Source: Nitrosopumilales archaeon
GTDB lineage: Archaea > Thermoproteota > Nitrososphaeria > Nitrososphaerales > Nitrososphaeraceae
DNA: 5,804 bases
Assembly: GCA_009665115.1 (NCBI GenBank)
Contig: WJXE01000154.1
Location: 1 to 5,804 of the forward strand
Direction of reading: 5' to 3'
Positions 1 to 5,606 of this stretch are shown piece by piece. The notes beneath the pieces were generated by a model. It was not told where the DNA came from, ran no database searches, and saw only the letters and a program-made list of their open reading frames with translations. How positions within the stretch are numbered: position 1 is the first letter of the stretch; each line of letters starts with the position of its first letter. The position numbers and the translations under genes are program-made.

Positions 1-652
1 CTTCAATGTCTTTGTGGGAGTCTATAGAACGCCAGAATGACTTTGGGTATCTTATGCCCTGCAATTTTTTGTTTTTCGCCATCTCTGGTAAGGCTGTGAT
101 TTCAATATTTCCAGTTTCAGGCAGGTAATGGAACACTTCCCTGGTGAAATGATAAACACCAGCGTTTATCCATTTATCTTTAATTATAGGCTTTTCCAGG
201 AAACCAAGTACGTTAGAATGATCATCGACCTCGACAACCCCGTAAGGACTCCTTAATGGAACGAGTGCTAACGACGCGGTATTGCTGTTAAGCAAATTAT
301 TAGGATCAAGATCCGTTAGTATGTCTCCATTTACCATAAAGAAGCCTTCTTCTTTCACCCCGCCTAAAAGGCTTTCAGCATTCTTAAGCGCACCGCCTGT
401 CCCCAAAGGCTCTTCTTCTACCGCGTAGCCGACTTTGACCCCGAATCTAGTTCCACTTCCTATATAGTCGATGATTTGTTCTTTAAGATATCCAACACAT
501 ATAACCATCTCGTTCGTTCCGTGTTTCTTAAACCACTTGATTTGCCATTCTATAATTGGGATGTTTAATACTTCGATCATTGGTTTGGGTCTTTCGTCTG
601 TTAAGGGCCTCAATCTTTTGCCCAATCCTCCTGCCAAAATAATCGCCTTCAT
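1..652 (-). CDS. Sugar nucleotidyltransferase (NTP_transferase family), C-terminus cut off by window edge
   Basis: This gene activates a sugar 1-phosphate with an NTP to give an NDP-sugar, probably for glycan or surface polysaccharide synthesis in the cytoplasm. I translated 217 residues from the ATG at 652, and the frame is open to the window edge. The N-terminus has the signature loop GGLGKRLRPLT (residues 8-18) followed by PKPM (22-25). Further on are GTGGAL (84-89), NGD (108-110, the metal-binding Asp), an EKP motif (153-155) and NAGVY (163-167). These match the Rossmann-like pyrophosphorylase core. Short archaeal members are roughly 230-240 residues, so only a short C-terminal piece should be missing. 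No left-handed beta-helix domain has appeared by residue 217. A TATA-like box lies at the leaderless distance. The sugar and nucleotide (mannose/GTP or glucose/TTP or UTP) cannot be told from this sequence. Confidence 0.9.
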   Translation of the reverse strand, partial: MKAIILAGGLGKRLRPLTDERPKPMIEVLNIPIIEWQIKWFKKHGTNEMVICVGYLKEQIIDYIGSGTRFGVKVGYAVEEEPLGTGGALKNAESLLGGVKEEGFFMVNGDILTDLDPNNLLNSNTASLALVPLRSPYGVVEVDDHSNVLGFLEKPIIKDKWINAGVYHFTREVFHYLPETGNIEITALPEMAKNKKLQGIRYPKSFWRSIDSHKDIE

Positions 653-674
653 CGGTTGGCAGTCATACTGTTTT

Positions 675-682
675 GTATAAAA
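675..682 (-). promoter_or_regulatory. TATA-like box for the nucleotidyltransferase gene
   Basis: On the minus strand this reads TTTTATAC. Its centre is about 27 bases before the ATG at 652. That is the spacing from an archaeal TATA box to the transcription start, so transcription should begin at or next to the ATG, giving a leaderless mRNA. No Shine-Dalgarno sequence precedes the start. Confidence 0.6.
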
Positions 683-735
683 GAGTATGCAGAACAGCAA
701 CTTTTTTTTAGCAGAACAGGGTGAAAGAAGAACGC

Positions 736-748
736 AAAAATTATTTTT
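736..748 (-). terminator. Possible T-rich terminator after the membrane protein gene
   Basis: A short A/T dyad (AAAAATTATTTTT on the plus strand) lies 5 bases beyond the stop codon of the small membrane protein. Read on the minus strand it ends in a run of five T. Archaeal termination often needs only T-rich tracts, so this is plausible, but it is weak evidence on its own. Confidence 0.3.
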
Positions 749-752
749 CGGT

Positions 753-1166
753 CTACTGTTTTCTCTCGATTAAAGCCCTATCCAACTTGACTTTCGCGAT
801 GCCTAGACCTACCAAAACTATACCAGTACCGATGGTAGAACTAATGGTGATCGTTGCATTTCTCGTGGTTCCGGAACCCTCGGCGATTAATATTATCATA
901 CCAGCTATGATTATACCGCCGTTAATTATCAGAAGGATCGCGATCACTTGAGAAGGATCTCCCCGCGTTATCACGAAACCTATTATAGACATTATTACAG
1001 CACCACCGCCGAACACACCACCCCTAGCCGCCTTATTGATGGGCAAGAATCCCGAGTGACTAGGCGACCCCACTCCGCTAGAGGAGACTGCGACATCGGC
1101 GCCGTATATTATCAATAATATTAAAGAGGCCACCAGCAATCCAGTAGCCACCTTGACTTTTATCAT
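753..1166 (-). CDS. Small four-helix membrane protein, function unknown
   Basis: This encodes 137 residues that I do not recognise as a named family. Hydrophobic stretches at about residues 7-27, 48-67, 72-95 and 105-124 suggest four membrane helices. A polar, Ser/Gly-rich loop (about 28-47) separates helices 1 and 2, and a short Lys/Arg-rich tail ends the protein. The first segment could instead be a signal peptide. Helices 2 to 4 are rich in Gly and Ile, as in tightly packed small integral membrane proteins. No catalytic or metal-binding motif is visible. The ATG at 1166 is favoured because a TATA-like box is centred 27 bases upstream. The gene has its own promoter and lies in the same direction as the nucleotidyltransferase, but a 100-base gap with a separate promoter suggests independent transcription. 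It looks like a lineage-specific archaeal membrane protein, which is an inference. Confidence 0.7.
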   Translation of the reverse strand: MIKVKVATGLLVASLILLIIYGADVAVSSSGVGSPSHSGFLPINKAARGGVFGGGAVIMSIIGFVITRGDPSQVIAILLIINGGIIIAGMIILIAEGSGTTRNATITISSTIGTGIVLVGLGIAKVKLDRALIERKQ

Positions 1167-1188
1167 ATTGATAGTTCCAGTAGTGACA

Positions 1189-1197
1189 TATAATAAA
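1189..1197 (-). promoter_or_regulatory. TATA-like box for the small membrane protein gene
   Basis: On the minus strand this reads TTTATTATA, a good match to an archaeal TATA box. Its centre (about 1193) is 27 bases from the ATG at 1166, the spacing expected for a leaderless transcript. Confidence 0.6.
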
Positions 1198-1353
1198 CCT
1201 ATTTTGACGCTTAGTCCGTGAAAATCTTGCAGACAGATTTATCTAAATCCCAATATTGCCAGTTCTAAGATTTGCATCGACCTTACGGATACACTCGCGG
1301 AGGTCAAATCCAAACGAAGAAACACTAGACATTATCATCTCAAGCCCCTAATC

Positions 1354-1406
1354 CATTCCATGCCGAGCGTTTGAAGATATCCCTGCTGTTCGGCGTTGAT
1401 GGAATG
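1354..1406 (-). other. Imperfect long hairpin in the gap downstream of bioD
   Basis: Bases 1354-1361 pair with 1399-1406 (8 pairs) and 1362-1366 pair with 1390-1394 (5 pairs). A four-base bulge (1395-1398) sits on one side, and two or three more pairs including wobbles may extend the stem inward. The loop is about 17-20 bases. The structure lies 29 bases past the bioD stop codon, so it could sit in the bioD 3' untranslated region as a processing or stability element. It could also be a small RNA or the remnant of a mobile repeat. No T-run follows it on the minus strand, so it is not a standard intrinsic terminator. The surrounding gap (1167-1434) shows no convincing gene. Confidence 0.4.
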
Positions 1407-1434
1407 ACCCTGCTAAGTCGCCTCCCCTTTCAGA

Positions 1435-2163
1435 TCATTTTTTAAGCATCTCGGAGACAAAAGATCCAATATGCAACCGGGGCAAAATTTTATCAACAAC
1501 GATCTCTTCTATTTTGAAATGTATATTTGTGACCTCGGCAACTTTTGGGATAACACAAAGCACTTCAACCCCGGCTAACTTTTTGACTGCAGTTAGTAAT
1601 TGTTTATCTACGGCTGTTTCTCTTTGAGGAAAGCCGTTCATGACCAAACCCATAACATCTAAACCATATGCTTTTGAAGCATTAACCGTAAGAAGTATGT
1701 GGTTGAGTGTACCGAGGCTACATCTGGCAACAACAATGGTGGGCACGTTAAGAATTTTTACGAAGTCTGCAAATGTTTCCGTTTGTGTCAGTGGAACCAT
1801 TAGGCCTCCTATTCCCTCCACAATCACGATATCATGCTTGATCGCAAGATTGTGGAAGGCATCAAGAACAGTAGACATGCTAACTTTTGTCTGTTTTGTA
1901 ACCGCTGATGCAACGTAGGGAGCGGCTGGCACGGAATAAAAAAAAGGATTCATCTCTCTGTCTGTGTCTGTTGCATGGGCTGCTCTAGCCAATATTGCAG
2001 TATCCTTTGATCTGTACTTCCTTGAAAATATTCCTTTTGCAGCTGCAAAAGGTTTCATTATGCCTACATTAATACCCCTTGCACGAAGAACACGCACCAG
2101 GGCAGCCGCTATGACAGTCTTCCCAACGCCTGTGTCTGTCCCTGTAATAAGTAGTCCCCGCAT
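1435..2163 (-). CDS. bioD: ATP-dependent dethiobiotin synthetase
   Basis: BioD closes the ureido ring of biotin from DAPA, CO2 and ATP, giving dethiobiotin, the substrate of BioB. The 242-residue length is close to the family norm (about 220-240). The P-loop GTDTGVGKT is at residues 8-16. The MKP motif at 36-38 carries the Lys corresponding to E. coli K37. SKD at 52-54 matches the metal/ATP-binding Asp region. EGIGG at 116-120 is the switch motif, with E116 matching E. coli E115. LGTLNH at 150-155 matches E. coli LGCINH. All key residues seen in E. coli BioD appear present, so the enzyme should be active. The ATG at 2163 is the only start that places the P-loop next to the N-terminus. The gene is divergent from bioA, with only about 40 bases between the favoured starts, so the two probably share a control region. 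Confidence 0.96.
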   Translation of the reverse strand: MRGLLITGTDTGVGKTVIAAALVRVLRARGINVGIMKPFAAAKGIFSRKYRSKDTAILARAAHATDTDREMNPFFYSVPAAPYVASAVTKQTKVSMSTVLDAFHNLAIKHDIVIVEGIGGLMVPLTQTETFADFVKILNVPTIVVARCSLGTLNHILLTVNASKAYGLDVMGLVMNGFPQRETAVDKQLLTAVKKLAGVEVLCVIPKVAEVTNIHFKIEEIVVDKILPRLHIGSFVSEMLKK

Positions 2164-2192
2164 GGAAATGCTATTAGAGCAATTTGTGTACC

Positions 2193-2200
2193 ATTTAATT
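2193..2200 (-). promoter_or_regulatory. Possible TATA-like box for bioD in the bioD/bioA divergent region
   Basis: AATTAAAT on the minus strand is centred about 33 bases before the bioD ATG, which would give a leader of a few bases. A weaker plus-strand element, CTATTAGA at 2171-2178, is about 29 bases before the ATG at 2204 and could serve bioA. Both are weak matches placed by spacing. Confidence 0.3.
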
Positions 2201-2203
2201 GAA

Positions 2204-3544
2204 ATGGGACTCGCTCATGCCGACAAGCGGTACATCTGGCACCCCTATACACAAATGAAAGACTGGAAAAAATGGGATAACAGAGTGATTGTAGGGGGAA
2301 AGGGATTCTATTTGATCGATAACGAAGGAAGGAGGTATCTGGATGGAATTGCGAGCATGTGGTGCAATGTCTGGGGACATGGTAAGAACGAAATCGTCAG
2401 CAAGATGTCAGAGCAGCTCCGAACTCTTCAACACTCAACACTCTTCGGATTAGCCAACGCTCCTTCAATAACTCTAGCTGAAAAGCTGTTAAGGCTCTCT
2501 CGAGGGATGCACAGTGTTTTTTATTCTGACAACGGTTCCACAGCTGTTGAGGTAGCAATGAAGATGGCAGTTCAGTATTGGCGTAACAAACGTAAGCCAA
2601 AAAAAACACATTTCATTGCGCTCGAACATGGTTATCATGGTGACACGCTGGGTGCGATGTCTTTAGGGTACATAGCCAAGTACTTTCGTGCATACAAGCC
2701 CATTCTAACTAAAGTATACAGAGCGCCCAGTCCATGGGACAAAAGCCCATCCGCAAAAAGCAAGGATAACCTTGTAAATAGATGTATTGAACAAACTGAG
2801 CGTATTATCGTGAAATACGGCTACGGCTGTGCCGCGCTAGTCATGGAGAGTGGCGCACAAATAGCTGGGGGAGGGATAATTTACGAAAAAGGCTATCAGC
2901 GAAAAATTTCTGACCTCTGTAAGAAACATGATCTACTTCTGATCGCCGATGAAGTTGCCACAGGGTTTGGTAGACTCGGAAATATGATAGAATATTTAGC
3001 ACAACGGTCTACCCCAGATATCGTTTGCTTCGGCAAAGCCTTAACTGGGGGATACAGTCCTCTCGCCGTGACTCTTACTACAGCAGAAATCTACAATGCT
3101 TTTCTTGGGGATTATTCTGAAAGCAAGCAGTTCTATCATGGGCATACTTTTACAGGCCACCCGATCGCCTGTGCAGCCGCGATAGCAAATCTTGACTTAT
3201 ACAAAAGACACAACTTGTTGCAGAAAATTAGAGAGAATAGCCATTACTTAGGGCGGAGACTAGAGGAAGTCTCCAGGTCGCCAATTGTGTCAAGCTTGAG
3301 ACATAAAGGGCTACTAGCAGCATTTGAGCTTCACAAGAACATGAAGCCCATCAATTACATGCAAAATAAAGAACCCATACAATACTTCATTATGCGTGAA
3401 TCCATGAAAATGGGTGTCTTTCTAAGATCCTTGGCCAATACTATGATTGTCATACCGCCGTTAGCTATTCCGAGGAGAGCTCTTAGAACTTTGTTAGATG
3501 TGCAGCTTCGTCTCTTGCAGAAGATTGAACAGGATAGCAAGTAG
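2204..3544 (+). CDS. bioA: Adenosylmethionine-8-amino-7-oxononanoate aminotransferase (DAPA synthase)
   Basis: BioA is a PLP-dependent class III aminotransferase that converts KAPA to DAPA, just before BioD. Numbering from the ATG at 2204 (446 residues), WHPYTQM is at 12-18 with Y15 matching E. coli Y17. NGS at 110-112 forms part of the phosphate pocket. Y144 in GYHGDT matches E. coli Y144. D249 in the ADE motif binds the pyridine nitrogen. R257 in ATGFGR matches R253, and K278 in FGKALTGG is the Schiff-base lysine. R408 matches the substrate-binding R391. The first Trp of the E. coli WW pair is Met here (SMW), similar to SLW in many other BioA proteins. Whether SAM or lysine is the amino donor cannot be told. 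The frame is open far upstream, antisense to bioD. ATGs at 2162 and 2168 are also possible, but 2204 gives the usual short leader before WHPYT and leaves room for a promoter. The 3' end overlaps the convergent recombinase gene. Confidence 0.95.
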   Translation: MGLAHADKRYIWHPYTQMKDWKKWDNRVIVGGKGFYLIDNEGRRYLDGIASMWCNVWGHGKNEIVSKMSEQLRTLQHSTLFGLANAPSITLAEKLLRLSRGMHSVFYSDNGSTAVEVAMKMAVQYWRNKRKPKKTHFIALEHGYHGDTLGAMSLGYIAKYFRAYKPILTKVYRAPSPWDKSPSAKSKDNLVNRCIEQTERIIVKYGYGCAALVMESGAQIAGGGIIYEKGYQRKISDLCKKHDLLLIADEVATGFGRLGNMIEYLAQRSTPDIVCFGKALTGGYSPLAVTLTTAEIYNAFLGDYSESKQFYHGHTFTGHPIACAAAIANLDLYKRHNLLQKIRENSHYLGRRLEEVSRSPIVSSLRHKGLLAAFELHKNMKPINYMQNKEPIQYFIMRESMKMGVFLRSLANTMIVIPPLAIPRRALRTLLDVQLRLLQKIEQDSK

Positions 3545-4133
3545 TGAGTTCTCGTAACCCCTTGTAAAGCGTCGCTTTCGAAACCCCAAGTGCTCTTGCT
3601 ATTTTTGATCTAGGAGTATTTGCTGATAGCAACTTAATCAAGTAGTCTTTATCGAGTGTTTTGTGTGGTCTCCCTATTGCTTTTCCTGAGGCTTTCGCTC
3701 TAGCCATGCCATCCTTAGTCCGCTGTACTAACATTTCGCGCTCCCTCTCTGCTACCCAAGTGAGTATGCCGATCATCAGCCTTCTTACACTAGGTTCGGT
3801 GTTTTGCAAAAAAGACTCTCTTGGCGAACATGAAATTAGCGGTGCATATTCCTCAATTGCCTTGATTGCATCCAGGGTGTCCCAAAAAGTTCTACCAACA
3901 CGCGAAAGCTCATAAACCAATATAGCATCTATCGGTGCAATCCTCACAAGTTCTAGCAGCTCTTGAAATGCCTTTCTTTTTACTGCCGGGATTTTCCCAC
4001 TAACAGCCGAATCTTCAAAAAAGTCAATTACCTGGAAGCCACGTTCATCTGCCCACTTCTGTAGTACCATCTTCTGATTCAAAATTGTCTGTTCTTCTGT
4101 ACTTACCCTCAAGTATCCAAAAGCACATTTCAC
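3483..4133 (-). CDS. Serine site-specific recombinase of the resolvase/invertase type
   Basis: This small serine recombinase would cut and rejoin DNA at short dyad sites through a covalent phosphoserine link. The 216 residues show the usual order. The N-terminal catalytic domain has YLRVSTEEQ (residues 7-15), with S11 the expected nucleophile and Y7 and R9 beside it. SG at 45-46 and R53 follow, then ELSRVGR (75-81), where R78 and R81 match gamma-delta R68 and R71. The position of gamma-delta D67 is Ser (S77). The long E-helix is at about 128-150 (AEREREMLVQRTKDG), followed by GRP at 154-156 and a C-terminal helix-turn-helix at about 160-195. There is no N-terminal MerR-like domain, so it is not an IS607-type transposase. 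The start is a GTG with no clear Shine-Dalgarno. About 20 residues after the DNA-binding domain overlap the antisense of the bioA end. It sits convergent to bioA and divergent from bioB, and probably arrived as a mobile insertion. Confidence 0.93.
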   Translation of the reverse strand: MKCAFGYLRVSTEEQTILNQKMVLQKWADERGFQVIDFFEDSAVSGKIPAVKRKAFQELLELVRIAPIDAILVYELSRVGRTFWDTLDAIKAIEEYAPLISCSPRESFLQNTEPSVRRLMIGILTWVAEREREMLVQRTKDGMARAKASGKAIGRPHKTLDKDYLIKLLSANTPRSKIARALGVSKATLYKGLRELTTCYPVQSSARDEAAHLTKF

Positions 4134-4150
4134 AAGTAAGGACCAGTTAG

Positions 4151-4180
4151 TTTATCCTTAACTATAGTGTTGTCAATAAA
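4151..4180. other. Imperfect dyad just upstream of the recombinase gene, possible binding or crossover site
   Basis: A perfect 8-base palindrome ACTATAGT (4161-4168) is flanked by TTTAT (4151-4155) and ATAAA (4176-4180), making a roughly 30-base imperfect dyad around a central TA. It starts 18 bases upstream of the recombinase GTG. Resolvase crossover sites are about 28 bases, dyad-symmetric, with a two-base centre, and often lie next to the recombinase gene. The outer and inner symmetry centres are offset by one base and no second copy is seen in the window, so the assignment is tentative. The inner palindrome could also be part of the recombinase promoter. Confidence 0.3.
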
Positions 4181-4434
4181 GTGCGATAATAAGTATAAAA
4201 ATGGGCGTACAGGCGAAATTTAGTTGAACACAAAGTCGAAGGTAAAAAAATGGGAGTATTTTTTAGTCCTTCCAAAAAAGGACCGGTATCTGAACATTCT
4301 ATAAGATGTGTATCTGTAACGAAATTCGTTCTACGGCCCATGGAGATTAGCTGTTGGCCGCGGTTACTCCCACCAATGCACTTCCCAGACAACATCTGCT
4401 CATATTCGCGCTTTTTGTAGGATAAAATGCCCAC
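4162..4434 (-). CDS. Hypothetical 90-residue ORF upstream of the recombinase, may not be a real gene
   Basis: This reading frame runs from a GTG immediately after an in-frame TAG to a TAG 28 bases before the recombinase start, so the two could be cotranscribed. I do not recognise the product. The first two thirds are polar (KKREYEQM at residues 7-14, GRRTNF at 33-38). The last third is rich in Tyr, Thr and Leu and looks unlike a folded domain. There is no good TATA-like box 27 bases before the GTG. Met starts at residues 14 and 32 would give shorter forms. The opposite strand is also open from an ATG at 4250 to a stop after 56 codons, with a GAAGG 7 bases before it. Which strand is coding, if either, is unclear. 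The whole stretch 4134-4571 otherwise holds only short dyads and the bioB promoter region, and may be remnant DNA from the recombinase insertion. Confidence 0.25.
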   Translation of the reverse strand: MGILSYKKREYEQMLSGKCIGGSNRGQQLISMGRRTNFVTDTHLIECSDTGPFLEGLKNTPIFLPSTLCSTKFRLYAHFYTYYRTLLTTL

Positions 4435-4455
4435 CTAACGCTTAGTTTCAAGCCG

Positions 4456-4472
4456 TTTCACACTAGTTGAAA
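4456..4472. promoter_or_regulatory. Near-perfect palindrome upstream of bioB, possible operator
   Basis: TTTCACACTAGTTGAAA becomes a perfect 16-base palindrome if one C (4461) is removed. Another direct TTTCA lies at 4447-4451. The site is 100-140 bases before the bioB start and could be a regulator site for bioB-bioF or a recombinase-related site. It does not resemble the BirA operator pattern I know. The assignment rests on symmetry alone. Confidence 0.25.
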
Positions 4473-4542
4473 AGCACATAATTACTTGCTCACATTTCTA
4501 TACTCGAATTCTGAAATATCCCAACCGTCATAATTTGCAAAG

Positions 4543-4572
4543 ATAATTTACGAATATTCAAAAAGTTAAATG
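4543..4572 (+). promoter_or_regulatory. A/T-rich promoter region of bioB with two candidate TATA boxes
   Basis: ATAATTTA at 4543-4550 is centred about 26 bases before a GTG at 4572. AAAAGTTAAA at 4561-4570 is about 30 bases before the ATG at 4596. Each would give a leaderless or nearly leaderless transcript for its own start codon, so the promoter does not settle the start. No Shine-Dalgarno is seen before either. Confidence 0.35.
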
Positions 4573-4595
4573 TGGTCAATATATTTTCAATTCCA

Positions 4596-5606
4596 ATGCA
4601 GAATCATGACTTCATCCATGTTAAGACCAATAACGTCCTCGCTGGCTTGGCTGTTTCTTTTGAAGACGCGGAGCGATTACTTTTCACAAAGGATATTGGA
4701 ACCCTAGCCCAATGCGCGAACACGATTACAAGAGCTTTTAATGCGAATAAGGTAGATGTCGAAATGCTGCTAAACGCAAAGTCCGGCACTTGTCCCGAGA
4801 ACTGCTCCTTTTGTTCCCAATCATCGTTTTATGATAGTAGGATAAATAAGTATCCACTTTTGCCCACAGAAATAATATTACAACGAGCACAAATAGTTTT
4901 GCCCACAGAAGTAATATTACAACGAGCACAGATAGCGAAAGAAGGCGGTGCTTCTAGTTTTTGCCAAGTTTGCGCTTATAGGGCACCACCAGAAAAAGAA
5001 TTTCTACAGATTTGCAAAACTATTGTGGAAATAAAGAACAAGGTGGACATTGATATTAATGTCTCGCTGGGATTCATGACGCATGCAAGGGCTGGTAAAC
5101 TAAAATCTCTTGGGGTCAAACGATACAATCATAATCTAGAGGCTGCCGAAAGTTACTTTTCAAAGATATGTAAAACACACGATTTCGCTGACAGAATGAA
5201 GACTGCGCAGATTGTAAAAGACGAGGGGCTGGAACTATGTTGTGGAGGAATCATTGGAATGGGGGAAACTCCTCAACAGAGGCTAGAACTGGGCTTTTCT
5301 ATTGCTTCGCTTAGACCAGAAGAGGTTCCGGTGAATATCTTAGTGGCCCAGCAGGGAACTCCTCTAGCACAAATTCCTCAGATCGCAGGTGATGATGCTA
5401 TAAGAACAATTGCGGTTTGGCGATTTTTAATGCCTAAGACAATTCTGAAGATAGCCGGCGGAAGAGAGCTGCATTTGAAGGATAATGGCAGACTGGCTTT
5501 GAGAGCAGGCGCAAACGGGCTGATCACCGGTGGATATCTCACGATCGGCGGAAATAGCCCGGACAAGGACCTGCAGATGATACACGAAATTGGTCTTCAC
5601 ACGTAA
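4596..5606 (+). CDS. bioB: Biotin synthase (radical SAM) with an internal 13-residue tandem duplication
   Basis: BioB inserts sulfur into dethiobiotin to give biotin, using a radical-SAM [4Fe-4S] cluster and a second, sacrificial Fe-S cluster. Numbering from the ATG at 4596 (336 residues), the SAM cluster motif CPENCSFC has C66, C70 and C73. YNHNLE is at 177-182, GGIIGMGET at 217-225 and AGGRE at 287-291. Aligned by hand to E. coli BioB, C97 corresponds to C123 and C188 to C215, but C128 aligns with N155 and R260 with K285. Extra cysteines sit at 126 (FCQVC) and 216 (LCCGG). Residues 89-101 and 102-114 are a tandem duplication. Without it the spacing from C73 to C123 equals E. coli exactly. 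The frame is intact, so the protein is probably made; its activity is uncertain. A GTG at 4572 would add 8 residues. bioF follows with overlap or a few bases' gap. Confidence 0.93.
   Translation: MQNHDFIHVKTNNVLAGLAVSFEDAERLLFTKDIGTLAQCANTITRAFNANKVDVEMLLNAKSGTCPENCSFCSQSSFYDSRINKYPLLPTEIILQRAQIVLPTEVILQRAQIAKEGGASSFCQVCAYRAPPEKEFLQICKTIVEIKNKVDIDINVSLGFMTHARAGKLKSLGVKRYNHNLEAAESYFSKICKTHDFADRMKTAQIVKDEGLELCCGGIIGMGETPQQRLELGFSIASLRPEEVPVNILVAQQGTPLAQIPQIAGDDAIRTIAVWRFLMPKTILKIAGGRELHLKDNGRLALRAGANGLITGGYLTIGGNSPDKDLQMIHEIGLHT
4858..4935 (+). repeat. In-frame tandem duplication of 39 bp inside bioB
   Basis: Unit 1 is 4858-4896 and unit 2 is 4897-4935. They match at 37 of 39 bases, and both differences are A in unit 1 and G in unit 2. 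Because 39 is a multiple of 3, the frame is kept and the protein reads LPTEIILQRAQIV then LPTEVILQRAQIA. The high identity points to a recent duplication, probably by replication slippage or unequal recombination. Confidence 0.95.

Noticed and set aside
471..951. Plus-strand ORFs at 471-680 and 721-951.
   Set aside because: They are antisense shadows of the nucleotidyltransferase and of the small membrane protein.
1206..1224. ACGCTTAGT at 1207-1215 also occurs at 4438-4446, possibly a pair of element ends.
   Set aside because: Only nine bases match and neighbouring bases differ, which is easily chance.
1243..1332. A 29-residue minus-strand ORF (ATG at 1332) in the gap between the membrane protein and bioD.
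   Set aside because: It is short, has no TATA-like box at the expected distance and no recognisable sequence, and chance ORFs of this size are common.
1964..2203. The bioA frame stays open upstream to 1964, giving a 526-residue form.
   Set aside because: The extra 80 residues are antisense to the conserved bioD N-terminus including its P-loop, and BioA proteins do not have such an extension.
4266..4283. A perfect 6-bp stem with a 6-base loop that could be a terminator.
   Set aside because: No T-run follows on either strand, it lies inside the uncertain ORF, and such short hairpins are frequent by chance.
4318..4330. A 13-base palindrome AACGAAATTCGTT.
   Set aside because: It is isolated, without promoter context or a second copy in the window, so no function can be supported.
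3483..4434. IS607-type element (serine transposase plus TnpB).
   Set aside because: The recombinase has its DNA-binding domain at the C-terminus, not a MerR-like N-terminal domain, and no TnpB-like protein is present.
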